A stretch of 64,000 nucleotides of DNA from Zonotrichia leucophrys gambelii (taxonomy: Eukaryota; Chordata; Aves; Passeriformes; Passerellidae), in NCBI RefSeq assembly GCF_028769735.1, contig NC_088169.1:39036729-39100728 (forward strand), in the 5' to 3' direction. Shown here piece by piece: positions 1 to 12,500 of this stretch. The notes under the pieces are model-generated. The model was given only the letters and a program-made list of their open reading frames with translations, was not told where the DNA came from and searched no databases. Numbering within the stretch: position 1 is the first letter of the stretch; each line of letters starts with the position of its first letter. The translations under genes were made by a program, and so were the position numbers.

Positions 1-2047
1 CTGCAAAATTTCTGTCTTGGCTACAACTGACCTTTATTTTGCTGGTCAGACACAACCAACAGATTAACCTGAGTGTTTAAGTTGTAGATGCAAAACTCAG
101 CAGCCAACCTAGCTCATCTCTACGGTGATGTGTGGAAGAGCCTCATTTGGCCAGTGCCAGGCACCAGACAGGAGAGGAGGAAACACCATCAGTGGGCAAA
201 AGAGGTGCTTGAAACTGAGTGGAAACCAGGGAGCAAGAAAGTATTTTTGCCCTTAATGCAGAGACTGTTAGGCTACCAAGCAAGAACTCCTGGGAGTGCC
301 AGGGAAGTTTTATATAAATCTCAATTCCTCCCATAGTTTCTCTCAAGAGGGAAGAGAAAGAATGTCCCCAGTGTTTCCCAGAAAACATTAAGGGCCTTCC
401 AGCAACTGGAGAATTCAAAACCCATGACCAGTCATTAGTCCCTTGAAAACTTTAGTCAACAAGATGCTGAGGAAAATTTCAGTCATATGCATGATACTAA
501 ATATTGTATCTCTTTTGGTTTATGACTAATCATTTCTGTCTTTAAAAGTCACTGTTTTAAAAGTGATACTGTTATCAACATTGATGCATGGAAAAATTAA
601 AGATGAAAGTACGATTAACAAAATGTCATTTTTTTATAGCATTGGAAATATTCTGAAGTTAAATGAAGCAAAAAAATAGAAAACCTAAGGTCTATTATAT
701 AAATCAGAGAGTAAGATGATCTTTTACAACTGATTAAAAATGTTAAGACTGTAAAACCTGATAAGTACTGTAGGGAATTCTATGCTAAATTGAAAACATC
801 TATCCTCTTCTGTTTTGGAAATAAGTATAGATACTACACAAAGTACTGCTATGTCAATTTCCTCAGTCATCATGTAAGAATACAAAGACAATGCAAATAG
901 TTCTTTCTACAGACCAATTGCTCTATTAAATATTTAAAATTTCATCAGAAATGAGATTGCTGCCTAGGAAAAAAATAGCAATCCTTTCAAGGAAAAGCAA
1001 TATTCAGTGCAATAATCTAGCAAAAAAGTATCTGCCAAGCCAAAGAACGACTGAGCAGAGAAATCTGGGCTTATCCAGTGAACCCTGAAGGTTTTTATCC
1101 TTCTGCATAGACAAAGAATGCATCCAAGCTACCTGCTGTAGCAATTTGTGTATCTTTTCTCCCCCAAAGTACTTTTTCCAAGCACATCCAGCAAACTGTA
1201 AACTAAATCTGCCCATTTCCCACTAATGAATGTATGGAAAACATAGTGTTCCCAGAGACAGCAGTCACTATTACAGAGATCTAAAGGCAAATGCAACCCC
1301 CTACCCCCTGCAGCTGTTTAGGAACAGCTCTTCACAACTTTAGAGCAAGATTATTCCAGGGGAGAGGAATGATACAGTTGAGGCTAGGGTTAGCAAGGGT
1401 CAACCCTTCATGTAAACCACATTTTTCAAATAAAACCTATAAAAGTTTATTTCAGTACATTTTTAACCCTAACTAAAGCTCACTGGTAAAGCAGTGAAAG
1501 CCAACAAAGTAGAAACACAATGGAGATGTCTATTTAAAGGTGGGAGAAGTTTCTGGGTGCTATTTCTTTATTTTTTAGTGCTTTTACACTTAAAGGTAGG
1601 GGCAGGAAAATTATCTGAATGGTTTCAGAGGCAGCAGAATATGGGATATGATGGGAAGAGAAGAACATTAAAACAACATCTTGCACATGGTAAGTATGCT
1701 CTGGAATATGCACATATAAGAAATGTAGTCTAAGTTCCACTAAAGAAAGTATACCCAGACTGATGGCAGAGATAAGGATGAAGCATTAATTTGGATGAGT
1801 AATGAAATCATACAAGAGTAGACTTAAGGCCAGATATATCCAAGACTTGTAAATCTGGCAAAAAAAAAAAAAAAGATTTTTACAGTTCATACTTAGATGA
1901 GATGAATGGAAAACCTTTAGTCACGAAGTCAGGACACAATAGCAAAACACTTTACACTGAAGAATAAAGCTTGAAGGATAAGTTTCCAAACTAAGAAATT
2001 AAGATTCAAAATGGAAGGAAAGAAGAGCAAAGATGCCTGCAAGTGAC
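1..2047. other. Presumed ITGBL1 intron, no gene seen
   Basis: AT-rich unique-looking DNA, with a 14-A run near 1,860. Open frames are short and composition-driven. It is assigned to the ITGBL1 intron because repeats 7-10 have not yet appeared on the minus strand, which is inference. Confidence 0.5.
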
Positions 2048-2405
2048 TGAATCACAGAATCATTTGGGTTGGAAAAGATCACTGAGAACACCAAGTCCAG
2101 CAATTAACCCATCACTGCCAAGGCCACCACTAAAAGACATCTCTAAGTGCTACAGCTTTATGACTTTTAAATACCTTCAGGGATGGTGACTCAACCACCT
2201 CCCCGGGCAGCCTGTTCCACTGCCTGAACATCCTTTCAGTGAAGACACTTTTCCTAATATCCTGTCTAAAACTTTCCCTGGTGCAACTTGAGGCCAGTTC
2301 CTCTTGTTCTCCTGCTTGTTACTTGGGAGAAGAGACCAATTTGCTACAACCTCCTTTTGGGTAGTTGTAGAGAGCGATGGAGAGGAGGTCTGCCCTCCTC
2401 CCTGA
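2048..2405 (-). mobile_element. CR1 LINE 3' fragment
   Basis: On the plus strand the segment begins with the reverse complement of the CR1 3' tail (ATCACAGAATCATTTGGGTT). It then runs through recognisable CR1 3' sequence (CCCGGGCAGCCTGTTCCACT, and later AGTTGTAGAGAGCGATG). The element therefore points left, with its 3' end at about 2,048, and is 5'-truncated near 2,405. CR1 is the main avian LINE; short 5'-truncated 3' ends like this are typical dead copies. Confidence 0.85.
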
Positions 2406-5353
2406 GGAACAGGCTAGGGAGGCAGGTAAGCAGCAGAGCCCACAGAAGAATAAATGGGTAATGGTGAGAGGACGGAAAGTGAAATGATCAGCCAAAAGAA
2501 GGAACAAAGCAAGAAGGAGAGCCTGTGACTGACACTGCAAAATGAGGTGAATTAATCTCAAAACTGCAAAGGAGTGCCAAAGGGATGAGGATGAGTAATT
2601 CTGCAGAAGATGTTCCAGCAAATGGAAACTCAGATGTTTTCAGGAAAATTTTTCCAATTTGAAGAAAAGTGTCATTTAAAGAGAATTAAACTCAGTAGCT
2701 GGGTCAAACAGTGGTGGGAAGAGAGTAAAATACTATCATATCCTTTAAAAGCAAAATAATTTCTTTTCAAGTCAAAATTACTTGATCTATAGAAAGAGCC
2801 AATATATTTTTCCATAATACATAATTGGACTCCATTTCCATTTCCACTGCTCAGATTAATCAAGACATCCACCTGACTGAAGTATGAAGTCCTGTACTAT
2901 TTTACAGACCACTGAGGCAACAGAAAAAACCACTATTTCCTGCACCACCATGTTTCAAAACTTTACTAGCTTTAGCAGTTCTTGTCTGAGAACAATTTTT
3001 CCATCAGTGCTATGGCCACCCTACCTTTTACACACTCACACCAAACCACCCTCAGGATCATGGTGCATGGTTGCACCTCCTTGGATCTTCACCTTGGATC
3101 TAAATTCAGGCAATCATTAGCAGTCCACCTGCTTGTCTACAAGACAGAAGCAGGATTACAGCCCCTAGGAAGCAGAGCACTAGCAACCAGTGTATTAAAA
3201 GAAGTCAGCATGCAAAGTGGTGTTATGAAAAAACCCCACATCCTCACATTCTCCCAAGACAGGGAACGTGGGGGAGCAAACTCAGCTGTAAAGCCCAGTC
3301 TGTGGTTCACAATAACCATTGCAGATGAACTCTGAAGTTTTGCAGCATGTTTAAAGTAGCATTTGTTGTTCATGGCTTTCACTGTGAGAGATTGAAGTGA
3401 TATGAAAGAGCAGGCAGGAGGCAAATCCTAGTGGTGAGAAACATTGTTCCAGCACTAGGATGCCATATCTGAGTTTAGCATACCATGAATAAATGCTAAA
3501 GCCATGCCTGCTCATACGGATTTCTATACACTACCAAAAATTCATTTCAGTCCTCTTCCAGGAAATGTCAGAGTTCTGTTTGGCAAATACAAAAAAAATC
3601 AAACAAACAAAAAAACCCCAACCACTACAAAAAAACCCCAAACAAACAAACAAAACCAAAAAACCCAAACAAACAAACAAAAACCACCCCAAATATGGCT
3701 AACCAGATAGAACACATTAGTTTGACAATCTCTGTCATACTGATTTCAGTTGGAAATCAGACCTAGATGGAGTATTCCATACTTGCTATAAACTTTTTAT
3801 TATAAAAACAAAATGGACATGGTGTTACCAATTTAAAGTTCTGAAAATTGCTTTAAATACAGCCTGAATGTGAGGTCTCCTTTTACTGTTGTTCTAGAGA
3901 AAAGCATTCTAAATAACTCAGATATAGAAAAGCAGTTTAATGTTATACTTAAAAAGCAATTAATTCTACAAATCACTTGTCTAAGCTAATAAATTTTTGT
4001 TTTGCTTTTCCTCTGTTTGTTTATTACAGCATACAGTAATGATCTAAAGAGCATTTGTTTCTTCAAATAATGTGGTTTGGCTCCTCTTTGCTAATATAGT
4101 CAGAAGGAAATTGTATTTGTCTCCCCCTCAACAGCTCCATGCAACTGAAAAACTTTTGTTATTAGATTCTTATACAGCAAGATGTAAGGTTCCAGCAACT
4201 GCTTGGATTTTAACCCTTCTACCCAGGAATCTGAGTTATGGCAAAGCACTGATAGTAGCAAATAAGAGTCTGCGCAGGATTACTAATTTTGTTGCTATTT
4301 TCATTTCCCCTTCCTGGAGTGGGAAGGCTAGTGAAGCTTGGTGCTGAGGGAGTGGGAAGAAATAAGAAAAATAATCAGTAGAACTCATTATTTTTCTGTG
4401 AGAAATAGTGGGAGGCATAAGTTACAGGGGGGTGGAAATTGTAGATACAAGGGCAGAAACTGATACTCAGTTGTGAGAGGGAAAAAGAGCAGTGGAGACA
4501 TTAGCTGAAAACAATCAGCAACTACATGTACTATGACATCAGCAGCATGCAAAGCACACCAAAACTCCTGCAGTGCATGTACAAACACAGAAAGGAAGCA
4601 TTTATTTTTAAAAGTCAATCACTCTCTACTTTCTTTCCAAGAGCAGCAGCCCTGCCTTCTCCCCAGCAGCGAGGCTGGTGCATTTCAGCATCACTGCCAG
4701 AGACATCAGGACTCTCCACTTTGCACAGTAATAGTCTGGCTTTCAGAAGCTTTGATGGTAAAAGGGGTTAACAGGCAAAGCATCAGCAGGCAACTGCCAG
4801 AGCAGGCTGTGCTGCAGCAGACCTGGACAGTCTGGGAGTGTTGCTTTCAGGATCCAGAGCCCGAGCACAGGCAGATCACAATGACAGAATTTAATATCTT
4901 CCTTGAAGCCTTCATTATCAGCGCCGCTACTTAAATGAATGACTCATTCATTCATTCTGTCTCAAAGATCACAACAGGAAACATTACACCCATCTCTATC
5001 TGCTTCTCCACTACTTTATTTATAGCTGGAATTAATGAAAAAGAAATGTATTTTCCCAAGAAGTCTCATGGCACAATGGAAAACTATCCATAGTCTGAAT
5101 AATTTACACAGTGTAAGTAATACACACGAAACTATACACTCAACCCAGCCTCACTTTTTTATCTAATTGAAAGACAACGCAGGTTTACCCAAAAGAAAGT
5201 CACCACTGTTGAGCAGAGGTTCAGTGTTCAGAAGACCAATAAAATCAGTATACAAAACAAAACAAGCTCCATCTCAAATGTCAAGAGACAAACCGAGTGC
5301 ACTATTTTGATATGACAGGGGGAAATAGCTTTAAACCAGAAAGAGGGTAGAAT
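2406..5353. other. Presumed ITGBL1 intron, no gene seen
   Basis: Apart from the A/C-rich tract at 3,590-3,694 I see no repeat or exon. A 133-codon plus-strand frame (4,533-4,934) has no recognisable domain. A GC-richer stretch at about 4,640-4,930 is followed by TGACTCATTCATTCATTC, which contains an AP-1-type site. Confidence 0.5.
3590..3694. repeat. A/C-rich low-complexity tract (AAAC-like)
   Basis: About 105 bp of A and C only, apart from occasional other bases, built on AAAC and AAAAACCCC units. It reads as lysine/threonine/asparagine-rich frames on the plus strand, which should not be taken as coding. Confidence 0.9.
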
Positions 5354-5507
5354 CAGTTAGATATATGGAAGACATTTTTTATTATGAGGGTGCTGAAATA
5401 CTGGAACAAGTTGAACATGTTTCTGCTCACTGCAAAGGTGTTGGACTAAATGACCTTTAGTCCCTTCCAACCCAAACGAGTCTATGATTCACTGCTTCTG
5501 ATTCTAT
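5354..5507 (+). mobile_element. CR1 LINE 3' tail fragment
   Basis: A short, diverged CR1 3' end in plus orientation. TTGGACTAAATGACCTTTAG and TCCCTTCCAACCCAAAC precede an imperfect tail of TCTATGATTC / ATTCTAT units, the usual CR1 3' terminal repeat. The 5' part, with a diverged fixed-distance motif (GAAATACTGGAACAAGTTG), marks where the recognisable element begins. Confidence 0.8.
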
Positions 5508-5884
5508 ACTGCCAATGCAATAATTTTCATAAGCATTCTTCCCTGAAAATAACTTGATCTGAAAATTGGTAGTACAAATGGATGCAGGTATTATTTTTAT
5601 GTAAACCCCAGGCAAGACCACATCCATGGATGTTTCTTAAAGGAAAAATGCAAAAAATGCTGAGCTTTCACAGCATACTGTATCAAAATCACATGATCAC
5701 ATGACTTATGACACAGAAGATCAATATAATTCTAGAGAAAATAACCTCACCACCATTTAAAAATGTCAAATTTAAACAACTTCCAAATGGAGAAAAATTC
5801 AGAATGGCAGATACAGTAGTGCGTGCACACAGATCTGAAACATCATGAAATCTGCTCATAAGTCAAATGGTGCAATTCTGTATT

Positions 5885-6180
5885 TCATAGAATCACAAAA
5901 TGGTTCGGGTTGGGAGGGATCTTAAAGCTAATCTACTTCCAACCTCCCTGCCATAGGCAGAGACACCTCCCACCAGAACAGAGTGATCAGAACACTTTCC
6001 AACTTGGTCTTGAACACTTCCAGGGATGGGGCATCCACAACTTCTCTGGCAACCTGTTCCAGTGCCTCACCACCCTTGCAGAAAAGAAAGCCTTACATCT
6101 CATCTAAATCTACTCTTTTCCACTTTAAATCCAATCCCTTTGTCCTATCACTACCTGTTCTTATAAAAAGTTTCACACAG
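5885..6180 (-). mobile_element. CR1 LINE 3' fragment
   Basis: The segment starts TCATAGAATCACAAAATGG, the reverse complement of a CR1 3' tail. It continues with CR1 landmarks such as CTTCCAGGGATGGGGCATCC, CAACCTGTTCCAGTGCCTCA and CCTTTGTCCTATCACTACCT. The element points left and its 5' boundary, near 6,180, is vague. It lies about 380 bp from an oppositely oriented CR1 tail. Open frames here are repeat-derived. Confidence 0.85.
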
Positions 6181-7331
6181 AACAAGCCCTGGATGCACTG
6201 ACACTAAAGGGTAAGAAATTCCATGTCAGCCTTCACCTCATCCTCCTGCTTCTGCTAGGAAGTATATAAAAGTTTTAATGATTGATCTGTACAATCTTTT
6301 CAAACAAAACTGGATCCAGAACTAAGTTATCAGCATGCACATAGATGTTAGGAGAGTTCAACAACTCAAGCATGCTGCTACACTAATATGATTTCATCTC
6401 TGGAGCTGGATCTCACATGGCTGGATCTTGCATAGGAAACACAAACTCAGAACTTTCTGTAGAAGACCCCATGGACAAACTCTTACCAATGCTGAAGAAC
6501 AGAGGTCTATGTTCCGAATGAAATAATAATTTTTTTTTAAGAAACATATTAATTCCTAGACAGCTGTACATACCATACAAAGACCTTGATTAGATGCAGT
6601 CCATGGTAACTAGGCAGATGTGTCTGGAACTCCAGCTGTGTGGAAGTTCATATATTTGTTTTCTGCATATAGATACTTAATGAAAATAAACTCAAATTTA
6701 AGTAGGCCTGTGTCTCAAAATATCTCAAAGCAAAGTAGAGCCCCACTAGGCAGCACAAAGTCTAATGTGAACCATAAACCAGCCAGCAAGGGATGTATGC
6801 TTCCAAAACCTGAAAAACAGAAGGAGCAGCTCTCCTAAGTCCCCATCTCAGCTCCCCTCTTGCTGTGAATGTTAGGTCCAGGCAGTGGTGGCGAGTGTCT
6901 GCTCCAAGTGAATGAGGTCCTGAGTGGTTAAGTGATGAGCAACCATCCAGATTTCATGCACTTGTTACAGAAGTAAAAAAGGAAACCCAGCACAAGATAA
7001 GTTAACAGCAATGTCTGCATAGATATGTAAACCAGAGAGATAAAAACACTGAGGAGTGTTTTAGCTCTTCCTTTGCATTGACATACATAACAACAACTCT
7101 GAGATGTTAGCCTATTAAAATGAATTCACACCATCTCAAATTAGAAAAGAGATGGACAAATTATTCTACTCCTATGGGACTGCAATACATTATCTTTAAT
7201 TGAAAATAATTCATTTGCATTAATGGAAAAATTAAACTGCTACCATGAAGCCATGCCACAAAATTCAACAGATTAATGTGTCCTTGTGGGAAAGTCTTTT
7301 CAGCTAATCTAAGTCACAGTGTCATCAAGAG

Positions 7332-7545
7332 GGATCACAAATTAGTTGAGGTGGGAAGGCACCCCTGGAGACCATTCAGTCCAACCTCCCTCCTCAGCAC
7401 AGGGTGACCCACAGCTGCCTGCCCAGAATGGTGTTGAGTTTGGTTTTGAACAACTCCAAAGACAAAGACCACATAAAATCTCTAGGCAACCTTTTCCACT
7501 GTGTGTGGTCACCCTCACACTAAAATATTTTTCTTTCATTTAAAA
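7332..7545 (-). mobile_element. CR1 LINE 3' fragment, diverged
   Basis: A left-pointing CR1 piece. GTTGAGGTGGGAAGGCACCC and CATTCAGTCCAACCTCCCTC match the CR1 3' region in reverse complement, followed by TTTTGAACAACTCCAAAGAC and AGGCAACCTTTTCCACTG. It is truncated in both directions compared with a full element and clearly old. The open frames on both strands here are repeat-derived. Confidence 0.75.
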
Positions 7546-7786
7546 CTTTTTTCCTCTACTGGACTACCATAGCAACAAGATGTTCACAGCTTTTGATTAT
7601 GTAGAAAATGACAGAATTTCAAGATGAGTTATTATGCTATTTCTCCTATAGAAGGTGAAGAAAAAAAAAAGTTTGATTAATTAGTGTTCCTTGAGGGAGT
7701 TTTGGGAAAAAAAAATAAATAAAGGTTTTCCAAAAGTTTGTGGTGGAACTACACAGTACACATTCGCATTCAACAATTTCTGATTC

Positions 7787-7806
7787 ATAAATAAATAAAT
7801 AAATAA
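7787..7806. repeat. (AAAT)n microsatellite
   Basis: About five tandem ATAA units. Confidence 0.85.
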
Positions 7807-8453
7807 GTAATCTGGTAAGTGGAATTTTTTATAGAACTCAATAGGCCCACCCTACAATTCTTTGAAAATGAAGTTATGTATTTGTTTTGCAAAGCCTTTA
7901 TACTCTTTGTTAATAAGAGCCTATGCTATTTCCAAATACATAAATCAAGACCAGAATCAATAAAGCAACATATTTTACTTATTTCTAAGTAACACAGAAA
8001 TTATTTCTTAAGAGTGTTGCTTTTCCCAGTTACCTTCAAAACAGTGATACTTGCACTTCAAGTAATTTACTTTTCTTGCCCCACTGGGTACCTCAGAAAA
8101 AAAGCTCACTTAGAAACGGCAGTCATCTAGAAAGAAAGACTCTTATTCTATGAAAACTGGTCTCCAAATTTATTATAAATATCTTTCCTCGGGAAGATGA
8201 AAGTTAGTAAGATGCCCCATCAGAAATAAGGCAAGAATGAAACTAAGACAGCATAAATCTTCCTAAATGTTCTATAAAGATATTTCAACTTATTTTTCAG
8301 TTTTCTTTGATCAAAGAATCAAATAGCTTGCATAAAAAGATACTCAGTGTTCTCATTTGAAGTCAGTCAGTAGCACTGACTGTAATTAACACCTGATGGC
8401 TTGTCTATGCTCTAGCACAAGAGCTACTGTAGGATCTCAAGACAAGTTCAGCA

Positions 8454-9536
8454 AATCACAAAATCATCAAGGTTGGAACAGACCTTCAAGGTCATCTGTC
8501 CTACTGCCAACTCAGCACAACCATAATCCCCCCCTAGACCATATCCCCAGATGCTGCATTCCAACACCTCTTGAGCACTTTCAGACACAGTGACTCCACC
8601 ATCTCCATCATCAACTTGCTCCAATACCTAACCACATTGCAGTGAATGACTGTTATTATCTAATCCTCCCCTGGTATAATTTAATACAATTTCCTTTTGT
8701 CCTTCCATTTGAGAGATGGCAGAATAGACAGAGAGAGAGATACCTCCATTCAGGTAGTTGTAGAGAGCAATAGGTCCTCTCTGAGCCTGAATATTTACCT
8801 TCTCTGAACAGCATCACTTGCCTCAGCTGCTCCTCACAGCACATGTTTTCTAGGCCCTTTTCCAGCTCTGTTGTCTTTCTGAGGCACACTCCAGCACTTC
8901 ACTGTCTTTTTGAAGTGGGAGGCCCAGAACTGGACACATTACTCGTGCTGTGGCCTCACCTTTTGCCAGGTACAAGGGAACGATCAGTGCCCTGGTCCTG
9001 CTGGCCATTCTATTCTAGACACAGGTCACCGTGCCACTGAAGTCCTTGACCACCTGGGCACACTGCTGGCTCATGGTCAGCCAGCTACCAGTTACTTCCG
9101 CTGAGCAGCTCTCAAGCCACTCTTGCCCAAGCCTGTAGCACTGCATGGGGTTGTTTTGACCCTAGGGCAGGACCCATCACTTTGCATTGCTGACCTTCAC
9201 ACCTTGGCTCATCAATCCAGCCAGTCCAGACCTCTCTGCAGTCTTCCAGTCCCCCAGCAGATCAACACTCCTGCTCAACTCAGTGTCACTGGGAAACAGA
9301 CTGAGGGTGCTCTTGATCCCTTCACCCAGCTCCTCAATAAAGATACTGAACAGGACTAACTGGTCCCAGAACTGAGCCCTGGGAAACAACCCTGGTGACC
9401 AGCTACCAACTGGATGTAACTCCACTCACCAGCACACTCTGGGCCCAGCCATTCAGCCAGCTTTTCACCCAGTGAAGAGTGCACCCATCCAAGTCATGAA
9501 CAGCCAGTTTTTCCAGCAGAATGCTGGAATGTGGAG
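8454..9536 (-). mobile_element. CR1 LINE 3' fragment, about 1.1 kb
   Basis: The longest CR1 copy in the window, pointing left with its 3' end at about 8,454 (ATCACAAAATCATCAAGGTT). It covers the CR1 3' region continuously: AGTTGTAGAGAGCAATAGG near 8,756, GGCCCAGAACTGGACACATT near 8,921, CTCCTCAATAAAGATACTGA near 9,330, and GAACAGCCAGTTTTTCCAGC near 9,498. It stops at about AGAATGCTG (9,533), just before the part of the consensus that a different copy at 63,478 begins with. A short purine-rich stretch near 8,730 looks like local expansion. Several open frames on both strands here are fragments of this element, not genes. Confidence 0.85.
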
Positions 9537-12500
9537 TGCAAAGCATACCAATGCACATCTCAAAAAAAAAAGTATTCTAGGAGACACAAGTACAATTTCT
9601 GACAAGAGAAGCATGACAGCAGAATAAAGCCTCTGAAATACAAAAGCTTAGCAATTCCAAATAACACAATTCAGATCTTATCTGAGCTTTGTATAGCAGG
9701 ATATACAGCTGAAAACACAAATTGTGCAATCGTGCCAAAGTGTCAATGCTACTGTGTTTGTTCAAATACATACAAGTATATAGATAACTGCAAATGTTTT
9801 GTTCTCATCATAAGCAACATAGAGAAAAAACCCAAAATCACTAAAACAAAGTATTTATTATTTAAAAGTAAAGGGCTCTAATCATAGAGATTATCATGAG
9901 ACTCTGCAGGTTAAAGACATCAGCCATTTTTCATTCTGCACTAAATTTATTTCATATCCTGCCCATGTTATTGTAATAAAAAGGGCTGTGGAAAGAGTCA
10001 AATTCAAATGTCACTTGAATGAAAAGAATTGCTCAGTATACCTGAGCAATTTTTTAATCTGCAAAAGATTATTCAGGAGCACGGGTTAACTCCTACTAAG
10101 CAGCTGTTTCTGGGTTGCAGTGTGTAGATGGAATAGCAATAGAAGTGTTCTTCTCTGTCTCTTTTGAAAAAATTATTTCTGTGAATTATTCCTGCATAAC
10201 ACCAGGATGAATTATGAATGCTAGCATCAAAAATCCAGTAACAATCTAAGAAGGAGTGCAGGGGCTTCCACAATACAGCCAGTTGAATTACTTGAAATTA
10301 GTAGTATGAGTCACCAACAGTCATGAACAAATTGGGAAGCTATCTTACCACTGTTCGATATACTGACACAGGTGCATTGATTAAGCCAAATAATAAAGAA
10401 AGACAGAGTGCAGAAGGATGTAGTAGAAGACTATGACTCTTGCTGCATGATCTGGGCAAGGCAGTTGTCTGGCTTCATCTTCTTTCAAGGAAGAAAGCAA
10501 TACAGAAGGTGATGCATGGCCCTGCTAACTCCTTGCAGCACACTAGGAAACACAAGTGATTCAGTGAGAGAAGGATCTCATTACACCATCTGTAACCAGC
10601 ACCAGTCAGGCATTGCCCAAGCCCATTAAGGAGCCCAGTGAACAGCTGGATCTCCTGCTGCTCACTTATGCTCCTCCTTAGGGGATATCACAATGTAAAT
10701 ATTCTGGCCCAAGACCTAGATAAAGCATAGAGGAGGAAGGACAGGAACTTATCTGTTGTTATTCAAACCTTGGGATCTTTCCCTTTGAACTTCATCTTTT
10801 CTTCAAATTGAAGTGCATTCTATGCATTGTCTTTCATAAAGTTATGGTCTTCCTGATATCTGACTCAATAATTAATGTGTAAAGTTATTGCTTGCATGCA
10901 TAATTTTTCTGTCTTATGAATATGTGAAGGAGGAAAGATTATAAGTTGTCAAATGCTTCCAGAGCCTCTCTCCATGACAGAATGATAGATCCCAATGCTG
11001 TATTTAAAACACAGCTGAATAGATAAAAATAGTGTTTAACTTTTATAGTCATTATGAACCACAGTAATTTATTGAACCCTTCAATCAGCTGAGGAAACAA
11101 AAGATTGGGAATGGGTGAATGACTCATTTCTTTTCATGCTGTGTGCACTGATGCTCCAGTAACTTGATGCTTAAAAGGCTAAATAAGACTGCACAAATGT
11201 GTCACTGAAATGAAGCAAACAAAGCACATCATAAACAAAAACAAATCAGTGGAAAGCTCTGAGGGAAACTCCAACTAGTGGTTGGCTCTTAATTAGCTGT
11301 ATCTGCAGGATGTGTCTGAAATAGTTGAGAAGACAAATGTAGATTTTGCAATGATTCAGAAAAAAAAAGATAGTTTCAATAGGAACAAAAAGTCTAAGTA
11401 AATAGGCTCAGATATTTCTGCACCCAACAACTTGACTAAGGAATACATGCAGATGTTTTGCACTCTTTTTTCTCTTTTCCCTATCCATAGGAGGAATTCA
11501 GAAGTCACGTTTACACAAAGCAGCTTGGCTGTAACATCACAATATATATTGATGAAAGACATCATCTATTTATATTTACAGAAGACACAGAAAGATTTTT
11601 GTGCTACCCTGTTTATAAATTGGAAGCTGAGTTACCACCGGTCATGGAATATCAGCTGTCGGTTATTCGAAAAAATCTGCCAAAACAACAGAGATTCTGA
11701 TTCAGCATAAATTAGTATCTCATTTTATATCCCTTCACTAACCATGAAGAGCTCCAGAAGATTCATAATAATTCAGTATGCTATGACAAACTCTGTGTTA
11801 CAAAACTCAGCTCCCTACCATGCATCCCTCACAGAAAAGCAGGACTCCTTCAAGATTGCTTATAGATCCCAAACCAGGCATAATAATTATAAAAAATCAG
11901 ATGAGAAAAGGGCATATATAATTAATGAACTATTATCATTCTAGCTTGGTTGAATGTACAGAGAAGCCCAAATCTTTGCAGGTGTCAAAGCAGTAAGCTA
12001 CCAGGAACGTAAAACAAAAGAGAAAAAAAAGGGGGAGTAGGGGGGAATCACTCCTTGCCTTGTTACATCCTCAAAATTTTCTCCATCTCTCCCCAGGGAA
12101 TTCAAAGAACAATCAGAAATATCATTTCAACACCTTCAAATGAAGGTCAAAACTTGGAAACAGGTGTAGACACTTCTCATTGACTCCTAAGAATGGAAAC
12201 ACAATCATCATCATGGACAGCATTTTGAATGCAGCTATGAATATGTAATCTTACATGATTTTGCATACACTGATGTTGTAGGTTAAATTGAAAACATCAT
12301 TGCCATTGATGCATTTGCACTTTGCACTCATAAAATGAAGATATTTCTTTCAGTTGCCATCAAATAGCACTCAAAAATAATTCTGCAAGAGGTTTCATTT
12401 TGTTTCGAAGATTTTGCTGTTCCTTATGCTATCCTGAAGTCCTCTTTGAATCAACTGACAGAAGTTAAAAGTCATGAACTAAAAAAATCAAATAGATAAC

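Larger units (their letters stand above)
6181..8453. other. Presumed ITGBL1 intron between CR1 fragments
   Basis: Apart from the CR1 fragment at 7,332-7,545 and the AAAT microsatellite this is AT-rich unique sequence. An exact octamer ATTTGCAT followed by TAAT occurs at 7,213-7,224. No exon recognised. Confidence 0.5.

Noticed and set aside
1381..1475. Telomere-like words (CTAGGGTTAG, AACCCTAACT)
   Set aside because: Single, non-tandem occurrences; not an interstitial telomeric array.
3493..3710. Lysine/threonine/asparagine-rich frames
   Set aside because: Produced by the A/C-rich low-complexity tract.
9123..9425. Overlapping open frames on both strands around 9.1-9.4 kb
   Set aside because: They fall inside the 1.1-kb CR1 3' fragment and are not protein-coding genes.
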